Origin: Neoceratodus forsteri
Lineage: Eukaryota; Chordata; Ceratodontiformes; Ceratodontidae
Direction: 5' to 3'
DNA length: 64,000 nt
NCBI GenBank assembly: GCA_016271365.2
Contig: CM057456.1
Location: forward strand, 887,960,001-888,024,000
Shown: positions 34,050 to 45,480 of the stretch, one piece after another
How positions within the stretch are numbered: the first letter of the stretch is position 1
Layout: every line of letters begins with the position of its first letter
Translations under genes and position numbers: made by a program
The notes under the pieces: generated by a model
Told to the model about the DNA's origin: nothing
The model's database searches: none
What the model saw: only the letters and a program-made list of their open reading frames with translations

Positions 34050-36610
34050 TTCAAAAACTCTGTTAATGTATCAGTTAGGATTGTTTCCACAATGACAAAA
34101 GTGTGGAAATTTGATGTTAGGGTTACCACCCCACCCCACAACCCCATCCACAAACCCTAACTCCTCAAGATTCACCCCAACCCTCAAGCCCAACCCCAAT
34201 CCCCACACACACTCATGCAAGCAGTACAAGACACATCCATCATCATGGTCCAGCAACTGTATGAGTTCTGCTGCCATCAGAATGCCTTGTGGGTACACAC
34301 GTATTCTGGGCAACCTGGGAGATGGCCCACAGTAAGCATTTTGCTGTTGCAAACATCAATAACAAGATTTAAGCAGATGCCTATATTTCAATTGTTAAGA
34401 AATGATGAAACACACAGTATGTTACCTATAGATATCTGTATTGGAAATAACGAGTTTGGATAACCCTAGCAGCAGTCAGTGGATGTTTGCATTTTTTTCT
34501 GATAGAGTGAGTCAGTCCTAATAAGAAATGGTAATAATAATAAAAGTAATATTTTGTAGTATGATTTATAGCATATGAAAGCAACAGTTGTAACATTCAA
34601 AGCTAACCATAACATGAAGCTAATGAGTATTTTCAGTTAATGCAGCTGTATTACCACATGTTATGGTGCTAGTTTGATACCTGAGCAGTATGTGAAAAGT
34701 ACTATGTATGTGTCAGGTGTGTCTGTACTTCTTCCACATGACTATGTGGTAGCAGCGATACCTGCAGTGAGCCAATCATTGAATTATGACAAATAAAAAG
34801 CAGTATTTAGAACATTTGTGCAGACTAAGTTTCACTTTATGAAAAATATCTGCCAGCAGTATAGAGTTGATCATACTGTATTTGTTTTTCATTACATAGT
34901 GGTATGTAAAAGGAGTACAGTGTCATAATTATTGTGCTTACAGATGTGACTGACTGGTATAGTGTCTTACAATTGTGCATGTGTCTTGAATGTGTGTGTG
35001 TGGGGGGGGAGTGGGGGGGAAATGCATAGTTGGGGTAGTTAGAGGTTTGAGGACAGGGTCGTGGGGGTGGGGTGGTGGGGTGTTAACCTTAACACCAAAT
35101 TTCCAAACTTTTGTTGCTGTGGAAACAACCCTAACTGATGCATTCATGGAGTTTTTTTGCAATTAATTTTCCTTCTTTTTGAGAAACTGTAATATGAATA
35201 GTAAATGGTATCTGTTGGTGGGAGCATGGGGCCTTTCACCACTATGGGGCAATGAACCCATGTAACACTAATTTTCCAATACCTCGTGAACCGTAGCACG
35301 TACAAAAAAATTCAAGTGTCGTAATCATGAGAGTGAGTATTTCTTGCAACAGAAAAGTCAATCGAATCCGTATCTCGCATCATTTCTGAGATATCGGCAC
35401 TGAAAGGCACTGTGTGTGCTAACTCTGAGGGCATAATACTGACCTACAGAGATGAAAATGAGCAGTTGGAACACTAATTTGCAAATACCTCAGGAACCGT
35501 ACAACCTAGGAAAAAAAATTCAAATGTTATGGGTTTCATGGCTTTCCAACATACTTCTGAGCTTAGTCCCCCTTTAGGGGAGACTAAGAAATTTTGCGAT
35601 GAAAGGTCCATACGAGCGGATAATATCAGACAGCATTTTTCCTGCCCTTTCGTGTGTGTTAATGCTTCCTGATGTTACCCCGGCATAAGCAAATGATGTA
35701 TCAGTATGCTATTATGTGCAGAGTACTGCTGCACTGATATCTTATCCTGTATACCAGGGCAGCTGTGTGGTAGCGAAGGACCCAAATGATTATGCTGCTG
35801 TGGGCTCTGGTTGACATAAACAGACAAGTGGTTTCAGATATTAACAAGAAAAATGACTATGTGGTTATGGCCAAATAACATCAGGCAGCATTTATACCAC
35901 CCTTTGTTGTGTGCTAATGCCTCTTGATGTTACCCTGCAGTAACCAAATAGTGTTTCTGTGTACTATTATGAACAGAAACTTATACTGCCATCATAAAAC
36001 AGTTGAGCATTGCATATCTGCATTCAGTTCTGGCCAGAGGTTGTCATGAAGAGGCATATGTGCATCTTTATGTACATGTGCCCATCTTGGTGTAAGTGTG
36101 GGTATGAAGGGTCCCATGCTCCCACTTCTGTGATTATGACCAGATAATATCACACAGCATTTTCACCACCCTTTCTTGTGTGTTAATGCCTCGTGATGTT
36201 ACTCCAGCATAAGCAAATGATGTATCAATACACCATTATGTGCAGAGGAATGCTGCTCAGTTATCTTACCCTGTACACCTGGCCAGCATTCCTGCATACC
36301 CCCAAGGCACTCGGATGGCAGCAGAAGTCATACAGTTGGTGGACCATGATGATGGAGTTGTCTTGTAGTACATTTAGAGAGTTGTTTGCTCTTTCTGTTA
36401 CCTGCTGTTGGTTGTCTGTGATTGGTTGTGTTACCTTGGTCCATCCCCTACTTGCATGTGTGTGTGTGTGTGTGTGTGCATGTGTGGTGAGGGTGGGGTG
36501 GGGATTGCAGACTTAAGGTTTTGAACCCTAACACTGAATTTCCTCACGTTTGTTGCTGTGGAACAACCGTAACTGATGCATGAATGGATTTTTTTGCAAT
36601 TAATTTCCCT
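34050..36610. mobile_element. TA-foldback element, copy 4, rearranged
   Basis: A left arm ('gtatcagttaggattg', 34,066) lies after (TA)n. Candidate right arms appear twice: 35,080-35,160 ('aaccctaactgatgca') and 36,520-36,600 ('aaccgtaactgatgca'), with a weaker one near 36,745. Between them, 35,200-35,620 resembles the 25,600-25,760 part of copy 1 ('tttctgagatatcggcac', 'agggg.agactaag'). A three-unit tandem repeat lies at 35,620-36,300. There is no motif array and no distal end. It could be two nested or recombined copies. Confidence 0.6.
35620..36300 (+). repeat. Three-unit tandem repeat, ~255-270 bp, in copy 4
   Basis: Units start near 35,620, 35,873 and 36,140. Shared landmarks are 'aatatcagacagcattt', 'accctttcttgtgtgttaat', 'gatgttacccc.gcataagc' and 'attatgtgcagag'. 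No coding capacity. Confidence 0.8.
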
Positions 36611-37439
36611 TCTTTTTGAAAAAGTGAATTGTAACATGTTTTAAATTGTATGAACATGACTACTACAACAGTAAAGCAATAAAGACATTTTTTGAAAAAA
36701 ATGGTTCTCCTACTAGTGTATTGTTACTGTATTAAGAAGCACATCTGATGCATTCACCGAGTTTTTAGCAATGATTTTTCCTTCCTTTTTAGTAAGTATG
36801 ATATATTGTGACAGTAATTTCATCTAGTACAACTTTCAACAGAATATTAAAACCTTTGACCATAAACACAGTGAGTTTGTTAATTATATTACCTAAACAC
36901 ATTTAACCTGTTCTACTTGCATTATATTCAGTAGAGTAGTAAATGGATTATAAATAGCAACGCTGTAATGTTATGTTTATAATTAAACAAACTGAGGTAC
37001 AAGTAATGAGATGGTGGTTGTGTGATTACTGTATGACGGCATTATTACAAACCTGTGTCATCTTGCACAATACTGTATATCATGCAATGCAAACATTATA
37101 GAAATCTAGAAATATTAGTGATTCAAAATATATTTAAAAGACAGGGTTTAAATACTTATATAACCCCTTGTCATTATAGATATTTTTAATACATAATAAT
37201 TGCCAGTGATCGCTAATAATGGTGAAGGACAGGGTAACAGAAAAAAATGAAGGTGGAAGGAAAGATAAATAGACAATAGGAAGCATACAATTTTTTAAAC
37301 TGTTAAGCTACTGTGCCTTTGTAAAATCACTTATGTAATGCCATACTAAGATGTGATATTTGGTAACTTGCTATAAAACCTCTAAAAACAGGGTGGAAGA
37401 ACAAAGAGCACAGTCAGCCAAACAGCACATACTGGAAAG

Positions 37440-37575
37440 GACAACATCACAGGCAAACCCATACTAGTGTCTAACAGAGGGCAAAGATGCAACAATTACA
37501 ACAAATGTATTAATGTTGCTAGATGGGTCATAGGGTCATTTCCTGCTGTTACTTTCTGTGATTCTGTTGCTTGAA
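37440..37575 (+). mobile_element. LINE 3'-end remnant, plus strand
   Basis: Reads 'gctagatgggtcatagggtc' then 'ctgctgttactttctgtgat'. The pattern 'agatgggcc..gggtc..tctgct' followed by a degenerate 'ttctatg' octamer is the 3' terminus of the CR1-like families here. Only the last 100 bp or so is recognisable. Confidence 0.6.
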
Positions 37576-37765
37576 ATACAAACAAATGTCTGGGGTGGTG
37601 GTGAGGGGTTAAGGAAACCAACAGGCAACATATATAAGCCCTTGTCTTATTTGATTGCTAATAATTAAATAAATACTAAATGACAGGACACCAGAACCAA
37701 ATTGGGGGGGAGGGGAGTGGTAAATACTAGCGATCTCTAAAAAATGATGAAAGACAAGACCTTGT

Positions 37766-37895
37766 ACAGTCAAATCCACTCAAGTGAATACCTAAGTGAA
37801 TAAAAGTCTGAAGTCCTGATTCCTTTCCTATCTGTTTAATGTTAGAATGCTCTGTTAAGGGAATGGAGAAGTCCATTCAAGTGAATATTTTTTTT
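37766..37895 (+). mobile_element. Tigger/pogo-like terminus, solo
   Basis: TA followed by CAGTCAAATCCACTCAAGTG at 37,768. This matches the terminus at 3,671 in its first bases and in the 'aagtgaata' words that follow. A second 'tccattcaagtgaatatt' occurs near 37,872. No opposite terminus was found, so this is a MITE fragment or deletion remnant. Confidence 0.6.
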
Positions 37896-38752
37896 TTTTG
37901 GTTTTCAGACCCTGCTGAGAGCCCATTATCACACCTTCTAAGGTAACCTTACTCTGCCCTACTCCATTTACTACTTCTGGACAATAGCTTCCAATTAACA
38001 CTTCAATTAATCACAGCTGGTGTTAATTGCAATTCAGTGTGAGGTGTCAAATCCAATTTCCTACCTTTTTGTGGCTGCAGTAGGTGGATCCTGCAGATGT
38101 TTTGCATGTACGAAAGGAGTGATGTCATGTTTTCTGTCCGTGGAACTGACTGAAGGTGTAAATAGTCTCCTCTGCCTTACCCTCCTCCAAGAAATGTTTT
38201 CTGCCCTCAAATAAATATGCTTTCATGTTAGTCAATGGTTGCAGGGTACTATTTTCTTTCTTAAATGGGCGGTACAAAGACTGGAACCTGAGTAGTGGGA
38301 GGCAGCATTCATTTTTTGGGGGGAGTGAGATCCACCCCACCCATGAAGCTCCTAAAGATCCACCCCCACCTTTTTTTGATTCATGTGGGAGGGGCATAAG
38401 GTGGATCTATCGTGTTGGAACATGACACACTAGTTTGGGATTTGGACCAAGCAACAGAACAAGTCTGTGGAATGATCGAGTTGTGGAGTCCTTGCATTTT
38501 ATTAAGGACTAGGAGAACAGAAGATACTTAATGCCTTCAAACTGACTTAAAACCCTCGGAACAAATGATTATCAGAGCCACCTGGGACCTCAGAAGGAAA
38601 GAGTAATTAAGGAGTGCCTTAAACTACAGCTCCCAAGGAAAACAACAGACACAGCATTCTGATTCAAGCTGAAAGAGCCACAGGTTTTTCTTAAACATTT
38701 ATGTACTAAAAACATAAAGTTCAGCTTTGGGGATTAGCAATATTTGTTTACC

Positions 38753-38796
<44 letters not shown>

Positions 38797-38801
<5 letters not shown>

Positions 38802-39152
38802 AAAACTTGGTTAATGCATCAGTTAGGGTTCCTCTACAGCGAAAAAAGTGAGGAAATTCGATTTTAGGGTTCCCACACCCCACCCCATCCCACCTCCACC
38901 AACAGGCATTGGGGTGTGCTTTGGGGTCATCAGTCTAACTCTCACCCCATCCCATGTGTAAACAAGCTGAGGTGGTGCAGTGTAGGAGAATGGGGTGAGA
39001 GTTAAGGCCGATGACCCCAACGCACACCTTGATGCCTGTTGGTGGAGGCAGGGTGGGGGTGGGGTGCAAGGGGTGGGAACCCTAAAATCAAATTTCCTCT
39101 CTTTTTTCACTGTAAAGGAACCCTAACTGATGAATTAACAAAGTTTTTTGCA
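38797..39152. repeat. ~355-bp foldback at the head of copy 5
   Basis: The left arm contains 'tgcatcagttagggttcctc' and 'caacaggcattggggtgtg'. The right arm is its inverse, ending 'aaccctaactgatgaatt'. The spacer near 38,965 ('aaacaagctgaggtggtg') matches the spacer of copy 1, so the hairpins derive from one ancestor. Confidence 0.88.
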
Positions 39153-39256
39153 AAGAATTTCCCTACTTTTTAAGAAAAAATAGAAAAGAAGAAAGTTGCG
39201 CAAGTTGGTGGGAGCATGGGACCCAACCAACTTGTATGTGCCAAACCACATTACAC

Positions 39257-40130
39257 ACCCAATGACTAAAAAGTACATTCACAATAGCACGGGCAGCCAC
39301 CAAACAAATGTTAATCTAGTAGAACAATAGAAAATTCTGTCCACAAAATGTAAACTGCACCACACAATATCTCCCCCAAAAATATATTGTCTGACACATA
39401 AACACCTCTATTAACATCTACAGGACATGCTGTCAACACCCTCCAAATTTCAAGTAAAAAGACCAAGCCGTGTCCAAGATATGACATGTCAAAATTTGAA
39501 ATTTTAATTCATCAGACTGGCACAGTTCCACACCTATTGTCATTTAACACACACAACGACTGAAAACTACATCCATGACACTAAGGCTACATATCCTATC
39601 AATTTCAAGCCACCACCACAAGCAAAACACTGTGTGCAGAACGTAAACTGTGCCACACCATATCTCCATCAAAAAATATTTTCCAACATGGAAACACTGT
39701 AATTTACATCCACAGGACATTCTGTCAACACCCTCCAAATTTCAAGTTAAAAGACCAAACCGTGTCCGAGATATAACATTTTAACATATGAGATTTTCCT
39801 TTGTCAGACTGGCACAGTTCCGCACCTGTTGTCATTTAACACACACAATGACTGAAAACTACATCCATGACACTAAGGCTAGGTATCCTATCAATTTCAA
39901 GCCACCACCACAAGCAAAACACTGTCCACAACACGTAAAGTGTGTCACGCAATATGTCCACAAAAAAAAGTTCTCTGACACATAAACACCATAATTCACA
40001 TCTACAGGACATGCCGTAAACGCCCTCCAAATTTCAAGTAAAAAGACCAAACCGTTTCCGAGATATTCAATGTTAAAGATTGTTAAAATTTCCCTATCTA
40101 TTCCATTATAAAAATTCTGGCCATCTTGTA
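39257..40130 (+). repeat. Three-unit tandem repeat, 291-bp period, in copy 5
   Basis: 'ccctccaaatttcaagt' recurs near 39,440, 39,730 and 40,022. 'gactgaaaactacatccatg' recurs near 39,557 and 39,849. Copy 6 contains about one and a half such units (44,080-44,430). Short minus-strand frames across it repeat the same peptide and are not genes. Confidence 0.85.
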
Positions 40131-40137
40131 CTTCCCT

Positions 40138-40935
40138 CATGATCAAAGATGGCGATCAAAGAATCTCACCATCAAAGAATTTGCAGGCTCAGGAACAAAG
40201 AATTAAAAATCTTATAAATCAAAAAATGTATGGAATTGTGGTATTCCACTGCCATGGTTCAACAGAACGAAGCACCGTGAGTAAAAGCCACCCTCATTTG
40301 ACTTCCTAGGACACCCCTGGGCTCAGAAACTTGATTTTTAAGTTGGGCCATCTCATCCTTCACTCACGATGCACGATCGCAATCACAGAATCTCACAATC
40401 AAAGAATTTGCAGGCTCGCGATCAAAGAATTTGCAGGCTCATGAGCAAAGAATTAAAAATGGTGACACACAAATTGTTCACCTAGTTGAACTGAACCAAT
40501 GGCATGCCTCGATAGAACGGACCCTGCTGAGCAAAACCCACCCTCATTTGTGTCCCTAGCCCACCCCTGAGCTGAGAAATTAGTGTTTTTAGGTCACGAT
40601 GCAAGATCGCGATCAAAGAATCTCACGATCAAAGAATATGCAGGCTCACGATCAAAGATCGTTAGCGAGCTGTGAATTAAGATTTTAAAAGCTTATAACC
40701 CTGTTTTTTGACTGATTTGGATGAAACCAAAGGCATGGCTCGATAGAACGGAGCCCCCTGAGTAAAACCCATCCAAGTTTTACTTCAGAAGTGACCCCTG
40801 AGCCGAGGTATTTCTGTTTTTCCAACCTGAAAATAAAAAACAAAATGGCAGACCTCGCGATCAAAGAATTTTCAAATTCTTGGGGACAAAGATTCTTGAA
40901 CCATGAGGCTATAAATTCTTTGATTGCCAGGTGGG
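40138..40935 (+). repeat. 'gatcaaagaat' motif array, copy 5
   Basis: By eye, nine exact 'atcaaaga' words lie between 40,138 and 40,875, most within 'cgatcaaagaat'. Rows are separated by 'cctgggctcagaaa'-type and 'aaaacccaccctcat' phrases, as in copies 1 and 6. Confidence 0.85.
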
Positions 40936-41381
40936 ACCAGATGGCCAGAACCCCATTCTTTGTTTGCAAAATAGACATATAAATATTCCCGTTGACTTAT
41001 AATGGGAATTTAAAAGTGGCATAACTTTTGAATCCCTTAATATTTTTTCACCAAATGAAAAGTGGCATGTTCGGCCATTAAAGCTCTTTTAATTGAGCCA
41101 TCTCTCAGAGCAGCACACCACACGATGGCCATGCAGGGCAACATCCAATATCCCAAAAGCTGCCTCCAAAAATGGATAATTTTATATTTTTCAGTGCTTT
41201 CATACGCAAAGACCGTAAGTCTGACTGACACGCAATTTGGAAAATCAAGTGATCTATGCCCACCACGAGTACCAAATTTCAGGCAAATCCATTGAATGGG
41301 TCAAAAGTTATTAATGCCCAAACATTTGACTTTAGTATGCAACTGACCGCTGAACCCTAACTATAGTGGCTACTGCACCAA

Positions 41382-41447
<66 letters not shown>

Positions 41448-41454
41448 CATGACT

Positions 41455-42295
41455 TCCACCAGGTTCATTATGGTTTGCCTCACTTCAACTATTCATAAAT
41501 GCCAAAAAGACTGTCTCCATGACCTTTGGCACTAGGCAGAGACTCTCTAGGCTCCACCTGTTTCTATCTTTCCATATCCTTGATGGGACAATCCTAGAGG
41601 ACACCTCCTCATTCAGATACCTTGGGGTTTGGTTGGACCAACACCTCAGCTTCTCTGGCCACATTGACACCATCCTGAAAACATTGCGCCCCAAGCTTGG
41701 TGCCTTATTCAGGAATTGTAGTTGCATCCCTCTTACAGTGTGGTGTGACCTAGTCCAGAAGATGATCCTCCCTATTTCAAACTACTGTGATGTAGTCTAT
41801 GGTGCCACTCCAAAATCCTCCCTAACCAGATTGGACACTCTCTTTAACTCCTTCTGTCGATTTGCCCTTGATGCTCCATCACGCACTCATCACTTTGACC
41901 TCTACCACACCGCTACACACACTTCCCCACTTGCAAACAGGTGCCTCACTCATTGTGCCAAGCTCACTTCTAAATTTTGGCTAGGAGAACTTCCCTCCTA
42001 CTTCTCATGCTCACTATCTGCCCCCCCTTCAACTCCTACAGATCCTCTGACACTGACACTTTGTTGGTCTCCCGTCAAACCACTCTCATCGGTCAGTCAG
42101 GCTTTACCCATCATTTCCAGCAAATCTGGAACTCTCTCCCCCCAAATACAGCACTTCTTCTCCTCCTATTCCCTTGCCTCTGCCTTATGTAACTTTCTCT
42201 CATCTAACTGCTCCTGCTTTAACCCTCCTTAACTGTCCTCCTATGCCTCTGCTCCTCTCTCCATGACTCACATCCCCTATTAAACCTTCCACCCC
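41455..42295 (+). mobile_element. LINE H: L2/Rex1-like ORF2 3' fragment
   Basis: Begins immediately after the (TA)n that closes TA-foldback copy 5. One 237-codon frame (41,519-42,232) reads FRYLGVWLDQHLSFSGHIDT and LRPKLGALFRNCSCIPLTV. It then reads ISNYCDVVYGATPKSSLTRL, FALDAPSRTHH and LWLGELPSYF-type sequence. A second frame carries FQQIWNSLPP. This is the RT thumb to C-terminus, lacking catalytic motifs. It resembles LINE C in layout (YLGV.LD, SRTHH, WNSLPP) but is a separate subfamily. No 3' A-rich tail was found. Confidence 0.8.
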
Positions 42296-42400
42296 CTGAG
42301 CCTGCTTCTCAGCATGCTCTCCTCTCCCTTCACAGCTATGTACTATGTTCCTCAGATATGCCACTTGTAATTAAATGCATGTTCCACAGGTATAATATAT

Positions 42401-42550
42401 ATAAGCAAGAAGGCATGACAAGGTGTGTGTTATCATGTAATAACATCACTCCTGGGGTGGGTTGAAGCACGAGGCGAAGCCGAGTGCTTCCACCACCACA
42501 GGAGTGATGTTATTACACGATAACACACACCTTGGAGTGCCTTATTGCAA
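42401..42550. mobile_element. Hairpin MITE, family HP, copy 1
   Basis: Arms 42,419-42,453 and 42,500-42,534 pair at 34 of 35 positions (arm begins caaggtgtgtgttatc). An inner stem (gaagcac/gtgcttc) surrounds a GC-rich loop. Outside the arms, a degenerate inverted 'gcaataagg' continues the terminal repeat. Copies 2 and 3 are at 47,126 and 52,647. No coding sequence, so it would need an unlinked transposase. The near-perfect arms suggest a young copy. Confidence 0.85.
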
Positions 42551-42985
42551 TTATAAAATGGCTTGATGTTATAAAAAACAAAAATAAAAATGTTTTTAGT
42601 AGATTTTGACTGAGGCAGTATATCTTTGTTTCTAAAAGAAAAAATCCATATCATCCAAAAAATCAACACAGTGATGTTATTGTGTAATATCATCACTGTC
42701 TCAGGGCACACACTGACCAATCAGAGTCCAGGAAATTTTCTTACCATTGTATAATTAACTGTATGTCATGTCACAAATGTGACTATATGATAATTTATGA
42801 TATTTTTTAACTGTATGTCTTGTTGCAAATGTAATTGAAAGTTTAATTTCTCGAATATGTTAAATGTTAAACTGTATATCTAATTCTTCATCCAATTGTA
42901 CCCCCCCAGGTTGCACTGGGAGACGAGCAATTTGTTTTTCAGTGTGCCTTTCTGGTGAAACATTTCAATAAATAAAATAATAAAA

Positions 42986-43028
<43 letters not shown>
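42550..43028. other. AT-rich spacer ending in (TA)n
   Basis: Contains a second 'gtgatgttattgtgtaatat' word near 42,671 resembling the HP arm, and (TA)n at 42,989-43,028. No gene. Confidence 0.5.
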
Positions 43029-43030
<2 letters not shown>

Positions 43031-43251
43031 CAAAGAACCTTAGTGCACAAGCACTGAGGCAAGGGTTACCCCAAAGGGCATTGGCTGGGAAGCCAAGTTT
43101 CTAAGAAACATGAAGTCACACATACCCCCATAATGCAAAGCATCATGGGCTGTATATGCAAATCACCACAAAATATTATGCTGGTTCAACTTTAAGCAGA
43201 AATGCATGATGCTGAAAGGCCTCTCACTCAGTCTGCAAAGGGTGCCAACAG

Positions 43252-43299
43252 AAGACACAGACACATGTTTCATCCTACGAGGACTCATCAGTGGGCCTC
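43252..43299 (-). ncRNA. Hammerhead-ribozyme-like motif, minus strand
   Basis: On the minus strand: CTGATGA (43,291-43,285), a 5-bp stem II with CGT loop (43,284-43,272), GAAA (43,271-43,268), a short ACA/TGT stem III, then the expected cleavage site after C at 43,260. Stem I pairs 43,292-43,299 with 43,259-43,252 at seven of eight positions (two wobbles, one C-T mismatch). All core bases known to be required are present. Activity is untested; the very short stem III resembles retroelement hammerheads that act as dimers. Confidence 0.72.
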
Positions 43300-43357
43300 A
43301 TCTGTATGATGCCCATTGGAATGAACCAGCTCTGTATGACTGTGGCATCATACAGAC

Positions 43358-43405
43358 GAGGCCCACTGATGAGTTCTTGTAGGATGAAACACGTGTCTGT
43401 GTCTT
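43358..43405 (+). ncRNA. Hammerhead-ribozyme-like motif, plus strand
   Basis: CTGATGA at 43,366-43,372; stem II 43,373-43,385 (five pairs, two of them G-T, with TGT loop); GAAA at 43,386-43,389; stem III ACAC/GTGT (43,389-43,396) with no real loop. The predicted cleavage follows C at 43,397. Stem I pairs 43,358-43,365 with 43,398-43,405 at seven of eight positions. The two G-T pairs in stem II look like C-to-T decay relative to the minus-strand copy, so this one is probably weaker. It lies in the right arm of the foldback. Confidence 0.7.
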
Positions 43406-43561
43406 CTGTTGGCACCCTTTGCAGACTGAGTGAGAGGCCTTTCGGCACCATGCATTTCTGCTTAAAGTTGAACCAGCATAATATTTTGTTGTGACTTGCA
43501 TATACAGCCCATGCTCCTCTCTCTCTCTATATATATATATGTATTTATATATATATATATG

Positions 43562-43603
<42 letters not shown>

Positions 43604-43608
<5 letters not shown>

Positions 43609-43965
43609 TATGCAAAAACTGCATTAATGCATCATTTGGGTTAAAACACAAAAGTCAGGAAATGAAAAATCTTTAGGGTTGCCTCCCCTTGTGGACAATC
43701 AATCATCCCAAGATTGATAAATGATAGGTCTGTTCGTTTGTGAGGCTAAATATTGCCCCATTCCTTGTGTAATCATATTAAGAAGCAACAGTGAACAAGA
43801 ATGGGGCAACATTTAGGCCTCACAACCCCAATGACACACCCTGTCATCTGTCAATCTTGGGATGATTGGCAGGTCCATGAAGGGGGGAGGGACAAACCGA
43901 AAGATGTTTCATTTCCTGACTTTTTGTGTTTTAACCCTAAATGATGCATTAACAGAGTTTTTTGC
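43604..43965. repeat. ~360-bp foldback at the head of copy 6
   Basis: Outer parts match the other hairpins ('tgcattaatgcatcat' left, 'atgatgcattaacagag' right). The inner ~100 bp of each arm is a different sequence that nevertheless pairs with its partner, for example 'tgccccattcttgttc'-type pairing around 43,755/43,800. A change of sequence with pairing retained points to arm-to-arm conversion or a separate subfamily. Confidence 0.78.
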
Positions 43966-44489
43966 ATAGAATTTCCTTACTTTTTGAGAAAGAATATAAA
44001 ACTGAGAACTTACGGAAGTTGGTGGGAGCACTTACCCTTCAGGAACTGTGCTTCCACCAACTTGTAAACGTGTCTCTACCATCAACACCCTCCAAATTTC
44101 AATGTAAAAGACCAAACCGTGTCTGAGATATAACATGTTAAAGTTTGAGATTTTCATTCATCGAAGTTGCAGAATTCCACACCTGTTGACATTTTACAGA
44201 CACAATGACTGAAAAGTATATCCATGACACTAAGGCTAGGTACCCTATCAATTTCAAGGCACCACCAAAATGCAAAACACTGTCCGCAAAATGTAAATTG
44301 CATCACGCAATAGTGCCACAAAAAATATTTTCTCTGACACGTAAACACCATACTTCACATGCACAGGACATGCCGTCAACACCCTCCAAATTTCAAGTAA
44401 AAAGACCAAACCGTTTCCAAGATATTTAAACTTAAAAATTGTGCAAATTGACCTATCTATTCCATTATAAAATCTGGCCATCTTGTCCC

Positions 44490-45480
44490 TCCCTCATGAT
44501 CAAAGATCGCGACCAAAGAATCTCACGATCAAAGAATTTTCAGGCTCATGATCAAAGAATAAAAAATGGTGAAACTCGAGTTTTAGGCAGAATTGCATGA
44601 AACCACCACCATGCCTCGATAGAATGAAGCCCCCTGAGCAAAGTCCACCCTCATTTGTGTTCCTAGTCTACCCCTGGGCTGAGAAATTTGAATTTTTCAA
44701 AGGGCCATCTTGTCCATCGCTCATGATGCAAGATCACAATCAAAGAATCTCACGATCAAAGAATTTGCAGGATCAGAATCAAAGAATAAAAAATGGTGAA
44801 ACTCGAGTTTTAGGTAGAATTACATGAAACCACTGCCATGCCTCGATAGAACGAAGCCCCCCTGACCAAAACCCACCCTCCTTTGTGTTCCTAGGCCACC
44901 CCGGGGCTGAGAAATTTTAAATTTTCAAAGGGCCATCTCGTCCCTTGCTCACGATGCAAGATCGCGATCAAAGAATCTCATGATCAAAGAATTTGCAGGC
45001 TCATGATCAAAGAATAAAAACTTGTGAAACTCGAGTTTTGGGCAGAATTACATAAAACAAGTGCCACGCCTCGATAGAATGAAGCTCCCTGAGCAAAACT
45101 CACCCTCATTTGTGTTCCTAGGCTACCCTTGAGCTGAGAAAATTGTATTTTTACCTCATGATGCAAGATCGCAATCAAAGAATCTCACAAAGAATTTGCA
45201 GGCTCGCGAGCAAAGATCGTTAGCGAGTCACAATCAAAGAATTGAATACATTATAACTCTATTTTTTGACCATTTTAGGTAAAAGCAAAGGCTGGGTCAA
45301 TAGATTGAAGCCCCCTGAGTAAAACCCATGCAGGATTTACTTCAGGAGTGACCCCTGAGCCAAGATATTAGATTTTTTGTGATGTCATTTAAAAAACAAG
45401 ATGGCGGACCTCGTGGTCAAAGAATTCTCGGAGACAAAGATTCTTTGACCGTGAGGCTGCAAATTCTTTGACCACCAGGT
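44490..45480 (+). repeat. 'gatcaaagaat' motif array, copy 6
   Basis: By eye, eleven exact 'atcaaaga' words between 44,490 and 45,240, in rows of about 210-240 bp split by 'atgcctcgatagaa' and 'cgagttttaggcagaatt' phrases. Homologous to the arrays in copies 1 and 5. Confidence 0.85.

Larger units (their letters stand above)
36620..38755. other. Spacer without gene; two small transposon remnants
   Basis: AT-rich sequence. It holds a CR1-type 3' tail near 37,500-37,575 and a Tigger-like terminus near 37,768, listed separately. Open frames around 38,020-38,425 overlap on both strands without any domain. Confidence 0.5.
38757..41445 (+). mobile_element. TA-foldback element, copy 5 (most complete)
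   Basis: Bounded by (TA)n at 38,757-38,796 and 41,385-41,444. Order: hairpin (38,797-39,152), body phrase 'ttggtgggagcatggga', three 291-bp tandem units (39,257-40,130), 'gatcaaagaat' array (40,138-40,935), distal domain with 'aatttcaggcaaatccattg' and 'gaaccctaactatagtgg' near 41,352, then (TA)n. Total about 2.6 kb. No coding frame of note. Because it has both ends and all modules, it is the best reference copy for the family. Confidence 0.78.
43029..43510. mobile_element. Foldback element with hammerhead motifs (possible Penelope-like terminal repeat)
   Basis: The first ~118 bp (43,029-43,146) is single. It is followed by a 364-bp palindrome with arms 43,147-43,313 and 43,344-43,510 (167 bp each, only scattered mismatches) and a 30-bp spacer. 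Each arm holds a hammerhead-like core, so one faces each strand. A related partial copy lies inverted at 48,520-48,735. Penelope-like retroelements are known for hammerheads in terminal repeats that can lie head to head, which would explain this structure. No Penelope reverse transcriptase is seen in the window, so that assignment is an inference. Confidence 0.7.
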
